64,000 nt of DNA from Ceratothoa steindachneri (Eukaryota; Arthropoda; Malacostraca; Isopoda; Cymothoidae): NCBI GenBank assembly GCA_963969495.1, contig OZ018330.1, positions 65,462,513-65,526,512 on the forward strand, given 5' to 3'. Both the position numbers and the translations under genes were made by a program. The notes below the pieces were generated by a model. That model did no database searches, was not told the origin of the DNA, and was given only the letters and a program-made list of their open reading frames with translations. Shown in pieces: positions 47,440-58,182 of the stretch (the first letter of the stretch is position 1; each line of letters starts with the position of its first letter).

Positions 47440-47742
47440 ACGGGGAGCATTTGAAAATAACAAATCGGCTCTAATCGGCTCTGTTAAACTCTGTCACCCA
47501 CTGTCCAATGATTAAACTTACCAGCTTGTAACTGATTGCTTCCAGTTCGTGGCAGGTGCTGCCCTGCACCAAATGGTAAACGGATTGCATTCTTTTTGAG
47601 CAAGCTTAGCCGGACGCAGCGAGCTAGAGAGCTTCTAGCGGCCTATCTTGCTGTTGTCCATTTCAAGCACATAATTGTAGGTCGCCATGTTACCTTGTGT
47701 ACTGATCACAAACCATTAGTATCGGCTTTTTATCGCCGTTAA
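47440..47742 (+). pseudogene. RNase H remnant (gypsy B)
   Basis: KIAFFLSKLSRTQRARELLA and AYLAVVHFKHIIVGRHVTLC lead into TDHKPLVSAF, with the catalytic Asp kept. Upstream, LVTDCFQFVAGAALHQMVNG carries another Asp in a different frame. Compared with element A, which lost TDHKPL, this part is better preserved. Confidence 0.8.
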
Positions 47743-48004
47743 GTCCCAAAACAGACAGACAGCAAGGCCAATGGACAACCATTTTGAAATACATTAGCGA
47801 TATCACCCACGTACGTGTCAGGACAATGTAGTCGCTGACTGCCTTTCAATGAACATCAATTCTACCCAAATTGACTCTTTTGACCTCCAACCTTTGGCGG
47901 CAGCGTAGGATAATGATCAGGACACTGAAGAGTTTCATTTCCAATTAAAATATTTCCCTTTTCCCTGAGAAACTCAATTATGGTGTAAAGTAACATTAAG
48001 ATAC

Positions 48005-49000
48005 CCATGACCATTTGTCCCTATGTCGTGTAAAAAGACTATCTTCAATCAATTATAAGTACATAATCTGTCGCACCCTGGAGTCAAGGCTTAACTTCCT
48101 CTTATCAAATCACCATATTTCTGGCCTGGCCCAATATGGACAGGGATTTTTGCTCCTAGACAAGGAAGTGCCTCGCATGTTAATCTTTCATATTAGTTGC
48201 CACTTGAAATCCCCGATCCTGCCCATTTACATTCATATTCAAGGTTTGAATCTGTGCATATCGATATAGTTGGACTTCTCCCACCCTGTACATTGCCTGG
48301 ACAATTCTATACCCTCACATAATCAGTACTTACTTCCCTGCATCAAAAGAGCTACAAGATGGATAGAAGCTTTACCGAATCCAGACATAAGTTCCGCAAT
48401 CGGGCATTAGATGTCCTGGACGGGTGGACTTCCAGATTTGGAATCCCGCTTTACGTAGTGACCGACAGAGGCACTCAATTCGAATCCAAACTATACAAGG
48501 AACTGTCTGCCTTCGTTGATTTTAATTGTCTTCGCACCACGGTGTACAGACCGTCCACAAACGGGATAGGAGAAAGGGCACACATGACTCTGAAGTACTC
48601 CATAATGGCATTCGTTCTTTGCCCTATGACTCGGGATTTTTACCTTTCACGGCAGTCACGGGAACCACACTCTTGTGCCCGAAACCCTAAGTCTCGTCAT
48701 TGTCATCGAAAACCGACTCTAAGTTTATAAAAGAAATGGCATCAAACATGGCACAAGTCGTTTCACGCGGGCACCCATAGGGCACTTACACTCGGTACTC
48801 AAGCCTTTCGTGCCACAAGATCTTCAAGAATAACTTATAAGTCGATCAGAATAGATTTCGTTGGCAAACCACTATAAGCGCCATATGCTGGCTCTTTTTA
48901 GATTATCGAACGCGACAGCAAACTCTACAAGCTGGAATTAACTGACGGAAGAATGGACACTCTCTCAGTGGACACACTGAAACGGCGAGATTACTTCCCA
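48005..49000 (+). pseudogene. Integrase remnant (gypsy B)
   Basis: VHIDIVGLLPP (about 48257) carries the first Asp. The open frame at 48359-48730 has SRFGIPLYVVTDRGTQFESK with the second Asp and RTTVYRPSTNGIGERAHMTL with the Glu, so the D-D-E triad can all be seen, though in separate frames. A C-terminal segment reads KLYKLELTDGRMDTLSVDTL (about 48925-48985). Confidence 0.82.
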
Positions 49001-49832
49001 TACATAAAAATGATGAGCCAGGTAATCATCGATGTCCATGGAAGCAGACTGAGCACAGGAGGAGGACCAGGTGCAATTTGCTTCGTGGAGTACGAGGCAG
49101 AAGACAAATGATACCTCAGGGAATCGACGAGACACCTCTACAGAAACCGGAAAAAGTAACGGCAAACCGAAAGTTTTCACGCGCTCACTGAAACGAGTCA
49201 CGTTTGCCAGGCATCTGTCATTCATATAGTTCTGAATCCTTGTGTAGAAATTATGGTAGGGGTACATTGGATAAAAGAGGAAGAGGCATAAATATATACA
49301 TGCCTCTTTGCTCTATAGTTTTTTTTTTTTGCGTGCAATATTATATTTGTACGGTGTCGTAATTATAGCGTTTGTAGAGGAATTAAAAAGGATTGAATAA
49401 AATTGTGAAATATATATAATTGTATTGTTTGGCAGATTATGGCATTATGAATAAGCCAATTTTGAGCACAGATGTATGTACTTATGTAAATATCTATGCT
49501 TTGCGCGTAAGTTAAGATGCTATCAGACATTAAGTGTGAAAAAATATGTATTTGATAGGTATCTCTACCTCTATATTTATTATGTACTATTCTCTCAATA
49601 ACTCCATGACTGGTAGGGGAGTACTGTAGCGTTCCTCTTATATATCAGGTAGGCTCCTGGCACCAAATCAAAGGACTAATAGACTCAACGACAAACTCCA
49701 CAAAATAGAAGCTCGGTGGACATAGCGAATCAGAATAAATTACCTTACACGTGAATAACAAGAATACTGTGTATAAATAGATGAAAACACATATGTCAAT
49801 TTGTGTATATTTCAATTTGTATACAGAAATGG

Positions 49833-50021
<189 letters not shown>

Positions 50022-50613
50022 ATTTGCATGTATAGAATGTGATAAACGGTCGTCGGAGTAGCGCTGGTAGTCACAAAATATATTAACACGAAAGCTATCA
50101 AATTGAACACTTGTGTCAATAAGAGGAAGCGCATAAACCAACAATTCGCGTCTCGAGATAGTTATCAGGAATCAGAAGTTTACGAAGCAGCTAGGTAAAC
50201 ATAAATTCCAACCAAAGGAAATTATAGCACAGATCTGTAAAATCGGGTCATAGGAGAAAGCTAAAGTTATCTGAGATATGTAGGTATAATGTAATACACA
50301 GCTGTTCAGTCACTCCGCCCAAAGGGTGGAGCTAATGAGCCCAACGACGGAGGTTTGTCCTGCAGACGTGTCTAGGTCCCGCCCCCTTGGAAATGAAACG
50401 GTTTATATAGGCAAGCAATAAGAAGAATTGTAATCATTAAACATTGTTATTAAGACAGTAGGATCGATTCGTCTCATCTAGGCGTTACCAAACCCCCTTA
50501 AATTCGCCTAAGTCTTGTCGCTCTAGAATTTAATACTTTGTGTTGAATAAGAAAATCTTTTCACCAGCAAAGTTTTTCTTGACGTGCCGCTTGCTGTTTC
50601 AAAAGCCCCTTAT

Positions 50614-50793
50614 AAGAATAAAAGTATTTTTTTGCTACGTCCTCTCAAACTCCTTCTTTACCTCGATTACCCGTAAACCGTCGGTAAGCCCAGCCAACAA
50701 TACGAATAAAAGTATCTTTTTGCTACGTCTTTTCTCAAAGTCCTTATTTACCTCGATTATCCGTAACCCTTCCGTAAGCCCAGCCAACAATAA
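50614..50793. repeat. ~88-bp tandem duplication in 3' LTR
   Basis: Two copies of a block starting GAATAAAAGTAT and ending CCCAGCCAACAATA, with about ten differences. The 5' LTR has one copy. Confidence 0.88.
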
Positions 50794-50914
50794 GAGTACC
50801 CTTGTAGAATTATCTTTGGAGTCAGATAATTGCCCATTCATATAAACTGGTAACCAAGCGGCCATAAACTCTGGGAAATTGGTAACATCACGGCTATAAA
50901 CTGAATAACATATA

Positions 50915-51725
50915 TCACATAAACTATTATAACTCAATCGAAGGATAAAATCACTGACGATACTATGAAACGCATAGTTCGAGCAGATGATGGTCAAGAA
51001 GTAGCTGATAATCATATCCTTTACTATTTATGAGTTTTTTGAGCCGAGGAATACAGTTGAATGAAAAATTTGAGAGGAGAAAAGGTTTTCGGTAAAGGAT
51101 TTTAGTTTGCAGGGAGTTATCGAACCATACTTATTGGTTTCAAAGGGAGTTTACACACGATTTAAAAATATTGCTAATATTTTTCGCGTCTTTGTAGAAC
51201 CGAGGAATATGGTGGAGCAAAAGAGGTGAAAGGGCAAAAGGTTTTCAAAAAGACTTTTAGAAAAAGATTGGTTCAAGCAATTATCGAACCATAGGTTTCG
51301 GCTTCAAATGGAACTTACATACCTTTTAAAAGATAATTAATATATATAGCGTCTTTGTTATCATTTATAATATTCTATGTTTAATATTAATAAATAAAGA
51401 TCATAAAATACGAGTTTTATCTATCACAGAGAGGTAAAATTATACTTATGTAAACTACCAACTTTTTTATTTGTCTACAAAATAACTCGAGTTTATGAGA
51501 ATGAGCATTCTTTCAACTCGCCTCTGCAATCTTGATTTTCATAGTTCAGTACTTTCTCACCATCATTCACCATGTTTTAATGTAATATTCAGAAAAACTT
51601 CTCTCGCAATGTATTGTAACGAACGGATAGATCTCCTGCAAAGAAAACATCCATAACCTTGTTTTTGAATTTTTTCACCAATGATTAAATCTTCTAAATC
51701 CATAATTTGAGATTTCCAAGTACTT
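50915..51725 (-). repeat. Right inverted repeat of the Maverick-like element, inner part
   Basis: It is the reverse complement of about 40917-41685. It contains an internal ~190-bp duplication (about 51025-51190 and 51200-51365: TTATCGAACCATA with CCGAGGAATA blocks) that the left copy has once. A minus frame here (LEDLIIGEKIQKQGYGCF) has a related but broken partner in the left repeat (MDLKDLIICEKF), so the repeat may once have held coding sequence. TACTT at 51721-51725 is the LTR element's target duplication. Confidence 0.82.
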
Positions 51726-53269
51726 TGTCGTAGAATGACTCCCGACGATATACCATATATCACTATTCGTTTAGGGAACTTCCTTAATTATCTCTAGAGT
51801 GCGTTTTTACTGTCTGGCGGCCGATATTATGTATCTTCAAAATGCTTAAGAAGTGGAACTGAGCTCAAGGATAATAATATTGCTATCATTAATAAAATAG
51901 AGTTTTATTAATAATAACTATCAGCAAACACAAAAACGGAAAATATTGACAAACAGAATGGAAAGGGTCATGGAGACTCGGGCTAATCCAAGGATTTAAG
52001 GGATCAAAAAAAGGTAAAACAAATATGGAGTTAAAGAGATGGGATGGTTCGATAAACCATTTAAAGCACAGGATAGAATTGACAAATAAGGGATCAATAC
52101 TCAAAAGGTGACGCTTGGCTTACGTAACTTCATTAGGGTGCAGTGAAAGGTACTTGAAGGAATATTCGGTCCGCTGGTGAGTTCCAGCCGAAGGGGGGGG
52201 GGATAAAAGGATCCTGACGTGGCGTCTTGGAAAGGAGAACCGTTACTCGACGAACGGCTTGACGAACAATGGCTGTTCTAGGTTGTTCTCTTCTGAACAA
52301 AGGTGGGGGATGAGAACCGTCTCTTGTCTACGGGCTCAAGAACAATGGCTGTTCTAATGTTGTTCTCCTTTGAACAACAGGGGGGGTGAGAACCGTTTCT
52401 TGGCGAATGGCTCAAAACGAACAATGGCTGTTCTAATGTTGTTCTCCTTGAACAACAGGGGGGGATGAGAACCGTTTCTTGGCGAAGGGCTCAAAACGAA
52501 CAATGGCTGTTCTAATGCTGTTCTCCTTGAACAACAGGGGGGGGGGATGAGAACCGTTTCTTGGCGAAGGGCTCAAAATGAACAATGGCTGTTCTCCTTG
52601 AACAACAGGGGGGGGGGATGAGAACCGTTTCTTTTCGAAGGGCTCAAAACGAACAATGGCTGTTCTAATGCTGTTCTCCTTGAACAACAGGGGGGGGGGG
52701 ATGAGAACCGTTTCTTGGCGAAGGGCTCAAAACGAACAATGGCTGTTCTAATGCTGTTCTCCTTGAACAACAGGGGGGAGGGATGCCTTGGGGACTTGGC
52801 GTCACTAAAGGCTCGAACCTTTGGCACTCAAGGAATATTGTCCTCCTTCTGGACAAGTGATGGTGAATCTCGAGGTCGAGGTCCCTTGGCGCACAAAGGG
52901 AGAGAGGGTCGTGGTGATGTTTCGCGACGAAAATCTGCATCTCCAATCTGATCTTAGTGGTAAAGTTTCCATATAAATAGCCAGGACATCTCCTTGGCGT
53001 GGGGGAAAATGGAGTGAAAGCTTGGAGGGAACACAGAGCCGGGCCGGAGAAAAATGTCTTATCTGTTCATAAGCCTAACTCGATCTGGCGAGGTCGGCGT
53101 ATGGGGGTGAACGGGGGGGACGATAACCTCCTTGTTTAAACATTGGCATCCGGTAGCTGTTGATAAGACTCCAAGCCTCGAATCGAAGATGCACGTGGGT
53201 AGCCTCATGGTTTTAAATAAAATGTGATAGAAGTTGAAATGAATGCAGCTCTGAACTCGTTCTATCACA
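51726..53269 (-). repeat. LTR 1 (1544 bp; 3' LTR of the minus-strand element)
   Basis: It shows several substitutions against LTR 2 and 3, which agree with each other. Examples: CGTTTAGGG rather than CGTTGAGGG (51769), GGTCATGGAG rather than GGTCGTGGAG (51967), GCTGGTGAG rather than GCTGGCGAG (52173). On the minus strand there is a TATA-like TATTTATATGG (about 52975) and AATAAAAC poly(A)-like signals (about 51905). It lies next to the left TACTT. Confidence 0.95.
52265..52790. repeat. ~79-bp tandem repeat with G runs in LTR 1 (7 units)
   Basis: Each unit has GAACAATGGCTGTTCTAATG, TTGTTCTCCTTGAACAA-like sequence (an inverted pair), then C-A-G followed by 6-10 G, then GATGAGAACCGTTTCTTGG. The fifth unit lacks about 11 bases. 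G-run length varies between units and between LTRs. Confidence 0.94.
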
Positions 53270-53282
53270 CCCCTCCATTCCA
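53270..53282 (-). promoter_or_regulatory. Polypurine tract of internal copy 1
   Basis: On the minus strand GGAATGGAGGGG directly precedes TGTGATAG, the start of LTR 1. It would prime plus-strand DNA synthesis. Confidence 0.75.
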
Positions 53283-53673
53283 GGGGAAGTTGTCACTTCG
53301 AAAAAAAAAGAGAGAAGGGACAACGATAGAGCTCCGTTGTAGGGAACTCGTTTTCTTGTACCAACCGTATCTTCCTGCACCTAACTATTATTACCTCAAT
53401 ACATGATTATTTTGATCTTTAGATTACAGGGGAAAATAACCTTTAATACAACTTAATAAAAAAAAAAGGCATGGAACAATGAAATGATATAAACTTAGTA
53501 CATACGGGACAAAATAATTTATACGTAAATTAATAAGAACAAATATATATACATCAAAAAAATTAGACATTGAGCGTTACAAAATTCAGACATATACATT
53601 AATTAATTATATTACAAAAGAATCTTAAATTAAGTCGTACAAGACGGTATATACCTACATGGAGATACTAATC
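53283..53673. other. Short 3' non-coding part of internal copy 1
   Basis: Between the ORF stop and the polypurine tract are about 390 AT-rich bases. An integrase would be encoded here in a complete element, but I see no frame for one. Confidence 0.6.
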
Positions 53674-55878
53674 CTATGAATACAATTGTTCTACGCTATT
53701 CGGTAACGCATTCCTACTGAGTGCGTCAGCGACCTGGTTATCGGAACCTTTGATATAATTTATTTTAAATTGATACTCTTGCAAGAGTAAACTCCAGCGC
53801 ATGATGCGGCCGTTTGAGTGTCTCAAATTCCTAATATAGGCTAACGGACGGTGGTCGGTTCCTATTTGAAAATCTTTACATATCAAGTACAGCTTGAATT
53901 TGTCTATGACCCAGATAATTGATAGAGCTATCTTTTCTCTAGTGGCATATCTCTTTCCGCGTGGTAATAATTGACGACTAGCATATGCAACTGGATGACT
54001 CGTTCTGTCATCCACGTATTGAAGGAGTACACCTCCAATGCCCTCGTTGATCACGTCGGTCTTAACCCCAAAGGATTTTTCCGGGTTGGGCAACTTAAAA
54101 AGGGGGGCAGAAATGAACTTACTTTTGAGCTGATTAAAATGGGAAACAGCGACATCATTCCAACGTAAACGATCGGAGAAATTCTTTTCCTGAAGGGGGC
54201 ATAGGGGGGCCGAAATTGCAGCGAAATTCGGAACAAATCGCTGATAGGGAGAAACTGATCCTAGGATCGATCTTAATGGCTTCTTTGTAATCGGGAGGGG
54301 CATGTCGGCGATTGCCTTAATCTTGTTCTCGTGGGGACCTAACTTGTTTTGTCCTATTTTGAAACCCAAATATTTGATGGTTTCGTGGGCAAACTGGCAT
54401 TTGCTGGGGCCAATGGTGAGGCCATTTTCACGCAGTTGCTCGAAAAGAGCTAATAGGGTGGGTAAATGGTGATTCCATTTAATTAGTTCTAGTAGCTGAC
54501 TCTTCGGACGTGGTGTCAGCTGCGCGTCACTATCCAGGTCAGAGGGTTCTAAAGACTTGCCTGGTAGGGAAGGAGGAGGGTAATCGGCATCAGGTTGGAT
54601 GCACACTGTCTGGATTACCTTAAGGGACTCCGCGGGGCAATCCTCTTCAAGCGCCGATGCTTCGTCCAGTTCTACGAAGGTATCTCCATGGGCGCGTTGG
54701 GGGTTCTTTTTTTCTTGGGGTCCATGGACAGTCTCCGTGTCCTTGTCTGGGGCCTTATCACCTAAGGGTGTTAGTGATTTACACTCCTTTTGTGCCGTCC
54801 TAAAGTCCTGGTTAAAGGTTTCCGAGAAATCGGACGGTATCGGGGTTCTGATGGGGACGGGCTCCTGGGCTTCTTTCTTATCTCGGCCTTGAGGAAGGGC
54901 GGCCTGAAACACAGGGTCGAAACTTACTTGGGGGCTCTGTCCTATAAGTACGGAACAGAATTTTATGAGTGCTACAATGACTTCAGCCCAGCCATTATAA
55001 TATTGACACTGCAGGTAACATCTAGCGACGGGGAATCGGTTCGCCCGCCCAAGTTGGTCATGTACCACCGCAAATTTTTCGTGGTTAGAGGCCACTGGGA
55101 GGAGTTCGTCGGACACGATGAAGCACGTACATCCTGTGTCCCTGACGAGAGTCAAAACTCGGCAGCTGTCCACGCTGCCCTCCTCATATTTCAAAGTTCC
55201 CGATGAACTTTTACCAAAAACAAAATTTACCTGGTGGCCTGACGGAGGGGGAGAAGTTTCTGCTTGGGTCTGCACCACCGGGGGAGCCGGGGTTGCATTA
55301 ATCTGGTGAACTTGGTGGGCTGGTCCGCTCTTAAGCCTAGAATTTTGGGGGCAATTCCAGCTCATGTGGTTTTCTACACCACAGGTGAAGCATATGGTTG
55401 GTCGCTTCGGGAAGAGAGATGGAGGAGAAGTCTTAACGGGAGGTTTGGAGTCCCGTTGTTGGTTTTGGGGAAAGAAGTTTTGGGGTTTTACGGGGCTCGG
55501 AAACTTTGTCAGCTTTCCTGGGAAGGGGCGCGAATCCGTCCTTCTTTCTTCTCGTTGGATTACTCTTTCCCGTTCCTCTCTTTCTCTTTCTTTTTCTACC
55601 TTTTTTCTTTGAACTTCTGCTTTAATCCGAGCTAATTCAATCTGAAGCTCAGTTTGTCTTATCCGTTCCCCTCTTTCTCTTTCTTCTCGTTGTATTTCTC
55701 TTTCTTCTCGTTGTATTTCTCTTTCTTCCTTTTTTCTTTGTATTTCTCTTTCTTCCTCTTTTCTTTGCTCCTCTAGAATGTACTCAGTTAGTTCTTTTCC
55801 GGAAAGTCCACAGGACTCTCCTTGCGCTTTAAAGATTTCGAACAGAGTCATCTTTGCACTTGGGGGCGCACTAGTCAA
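53674..55878 (-). CDS. Fused gag-protease-RNase H ORF lacking capsid, RT palm and integrase (copy 1)
   Basis: The frame is 734 codons from ATG (an in-frame second ATG is at codon 10). Residues 10-30 are a gag leader (MTLFEIFKAQGESCGLSGKE). 35-112 is a Glu/Arg-rich coiled coil with repeated EREIQRE. A zinc knuckle C-x2-C-x4-H-x4-C lies at 163-176 (CFTCGVENHMSWNC). Protease-like VRDTGCTCFIVSDELL has DTG at 247-249. A Pro/Glu-rich linker follows. 466-560 is only the tail of RT (HLPTLLALFEQLRENGLTIG, IKYLGFKIG). RNase H is 598-720, with Asp608, Glu648, Asp675 and Asp718 in plausible catalytic places. Capsid, the RT fingers and palm with Y-x-D-D, and integrase are not there. The product could not reverse transcribe by itself, so the element must depend on a relative. 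Expression is unproven. Confidence 0.88.
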   Translation of the reverse strand: MTSAPPSAKMTLFEIFKAQGESCGLSGKELTEYILEEQRKEEEREIQRKKEEREIQREEREIQREERERGERIRQTELQIELARIKAEVQRKKVEKEREREERERVIQREERRTDSRPFPGKLTKFPSPVKPQNFFPQNQQRDSKPPVKTSPPSLFPKRPTICFTCGVENHMSWNCPQNSRLKSGPAHQVHQINATPAPPVVQTQAETSPPPSGHQVNFVFGKSSSGTLKYEEGSVDSCRVLTLVRDTGCTCFIVSDELLPVASNHEKFAVVHDQLGRANRFPVARCYLQCQYYNGWAEVIVALIKFCSVLIGQSPQVSFDPVFQAALPQGRDKKEAQEPVPIRTPIPSDFSETFNQDFRTAQKECKSLTPLGDKAPDKDTETVHGPQEKKNPQRAHGDTFVELDEASALEEDCPAESLKVIQTVCIQPDADYPPPSLPGKSLEPSDLDSDAQLTPRPKSQLLELIKWNHHLPTLLALFEQLRENGLTIGPSKCQFAHETIKYLGFKIGQNKLGPHENKIKAIADMPLPITKKPLRSILGSVSPYQRFVPNFAAISAPLCPLQEKNFSDRLRWNDVAVSHFNQLKSKFISAPLFKLPNPEKSFGVKTDVINEGIGGVLLQYVDDRTSHPVAYASRQLLPRGKRYATREKIALSIIWVIDKFKLYLICKDFQIGTDHRPLAYIRNLRHSNGRIMRWSLLLQEYQFKINYIKGSDNQVADALSRNALPNSVEQLYS

Positions 55879-56225
55879 CCAACTAAAATTCCTTGCAACA
55901 AGAATTATGCCTCTATAGAATTAGCCTACCTAAATATGGGCACTGACCTATTCGTACTTGGTTTCTCAATCTAAATAACCACTGACTAAAATCACAAAAA
56001 AAACAAACAAATTATTATAACCGTTCCTTGAGCTACTCCAGCTTCTTAAGTTTAAAAAAAAAGGGGATAGCAATCGTTAAAACAAAAGGGAACTACTATA
56101 TTCTATTATTATAACGAATAACACTATGCTTTACTCGACTGAGACCAGTGTTTGCAAAGATATAGCGTTAAACCTTACACACCTGATACCAAATTAAATA
56201 GTATATATATATATATATATACATA
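55879..56225 (-). other. 5' leader of internal copy 1 with primer-site candidate
   Basis: On the minus strand after LTR 2 comes a (TA)n run (56203-56221), then TTGGTATCAGGTGTGTAAGG (about 56192-56173). The latter has the TGGT start expected of a tRNA primer site, but lies about 34 bases from the LTR end, probably because the TA run grew between them. Confidence 0.5.
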
Positions 56226-57778
56226 TGTCGTAGAATGACTCCCGACGATATACCATATATCACTATTCGTTGAGGGAACTTCCTTAATTATCTCTAGAGT
56301 GCGTTTTTACTGTCTGGCGGCCGATATTATGTATCTTCAAAATGCTTAAGAAGTGGAACTGAGCTCAAGGATAATAATATTGCTATCATTAATAAAATAG
56401 AGTTTTATTAATAATAACTATCAGCAAACACAAAAACGGTAAAATATTGACAAACAGAATGGAAAGGGTCGTGGAGACTCGGGCTAATCCAGGGATTTAA
56501 GGGATCAAAAAAAGGTAAAACAAATATGGAGTTAAAGAGATGGGATGGTTCGATAAACCATTTAAAGCACAGGATAGAATTGACAAATAAGGGATCAATA
56601 CTCAAAAGGTGACGCTTGGCTTACGTAACTTCATTAGGGTGCAGTGGAAGGTACTTGAAGGAATATTCGGTCCGCTGGCGAGTTCCAGCCGAAGGGGGGG
56701 GATAAAAGGATCCTGACGTGGCGTCTTGGAAAGGAGAACCGTTACTCGACGAACGGCTTGACGAACAATGGCTGTTCTAGGTTGTTCTCTTCTGAACAAA
56801 GGGGGGGGATGAGAACCGTCTCTTGTCTACGGGCTCAAGAACAATGGCTGTTCTAATGTTGTTCTCCTTTGAACAACAGGGGGGGTGAGAACCGTTTCTT
56901 GGCGAATGGCTCAAAACGAACAATGGCTGTTCTAATGTTGTTCTCCTTGAACAACAGGGGGGGATGAGAACCGTTTCTTGGCGAAGGGCTCAAAACGAAC
57001 AATGGCTGTTCTAATGCTGTTCTCCTTGAACAACAGGGGGGGGGATGAGAACCGTTTCTTGGCGAAGGGCTCAAAATGAACAATGGCTGTTCTAATGCTG
57101 TTCTCCTTGAACAACAGGGGGGGGGGATGAGAACCGTTTCTTGGCGAAGGGCTCAAAACGAACAATGGCTGTTCTAATGCTGTTCTCCTTGAACAACAGG
57201 GGGGGGGGTGAGAACCGTTTCTTGGCGAAGGGCTCAAAACGAACAATGGCTGTTCTAATGCTGTTCTCCTTGAACAACAGGGGGGGGGAGGATGCCTTGG
57301 GGACTTGGCGTCACTAAAGGCTCGAACCTTTGGCACTCAAGGAATATTGTCCTCCTTCTGGACAAGTGATGGTGAATCTCGAGGTCGAGGTCCCTTGGCG
57401 CACAAAGGGAGAGAGGGTCGTGGTGATGTTTCGCGACGAAAATCTGCATCTCCAATCTGATCTTAGTGGTAAAGTTTCCATATAAATAGCCAGGACATCT
57501 CCTTGGCGTGGGGGAAAATGGAGTGAAAGCTTGGAGGGAACGCAGAGCCGGGCCGGAGAAAAATGTCTTATCTGTTCATAAGCCTAACTCGATCTGGCGA
57601 GGTCGGCGTATGGGGGTGAACGGGGGGGACGATAACCTCCTTGTTTAAACATTGGCATCCGGTAGCTGTTGATAAGACTCCAAGCCTCGAATCGAAGATG
57701 CACGTGGGTAGCCTCATGGTTTTAAATAAAATGTGATAGAAGTTGAAATGAATGCAGCTCTGAACTCGTTCTATCACA
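56226..57778 (-). repeat. LTR 2 (1553 bp; shared by both internal copies)
   Basis: The central LTR serves as 5' LTR of copy 1 and 3' LTR of copy 2 (minus-strand sense). It matches LTR 3 except for G-run lengths, e.g. seven G against six at about 57622/62133. Confidence 0.95.
56765..57295. repeat. ~79-bp tandem repeat with G runs in LTR 2 (7 units)
   Basis: Same unit as in LTR 1, all seven units full length. Confidence 0.94.
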
Positions 57779-57791
57779 CCCCTCCATTCCA
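57779..57791 (-). promoter_or_regulatory. Polypurine tract of internal copy 2
   Basis: Identical to that at 53270-53282 and directly before LTR 2 on the minus strand. Confidence 0.75.
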
Positions 57792-58182
57792 GGGGAAGTT
57801 GTCACTTCGAAAAAAAAAGAGAGAAGGGACAACGATAGAGCTCCGTTGTAGGGAACTCGTTTTCTTGTACCAACCGTATCTTCCTGCACCTAACTATTAT
57901 TACCTCAATACATGATTATTTTGATCTTTAGATTACAGGGGAAAATAACCTTTAATACAACTTAATAAAAAAAAAAGGCATGGAACAATGAAATGATATA
58001 AACTTAGTACATACGGGACAAAATAATTTATACGTAAATTAATAAGAACAAATATATATACATCAAAAAAATTAGACATTGAGCGTTACAAAATTCAGAC
58101 ATATACATTAATTAATTATATTACAAAAGAATCTTAAATTAAGTCGTACAAGACGGTATATACCTACATGGAGATACTAATC

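Noticed and set aside
53776..53950. Host gene origin for the RNase H part
   Set aside because: LTRs, polypurine tract and target duplications enclose the ORF, so it belongs to a retrotransposon.
54007..54020. YVDD in the 734-aa ORF (residues 621-624), looking like an RT active site
   Set aside because: It follows GIGGVLLQ inside RNase H, well after the RT tail, and its surroundings (DRTSHPVAYASRQL) are RNase H. The true palm motif is missing.
54599..55635. Plus-strand frames of 82-138 codons opposite the 734-aa ORF (and 59108-60144)
   Set aside because: Shadow frames of a strongly biased minus-strand coding region; no domain.
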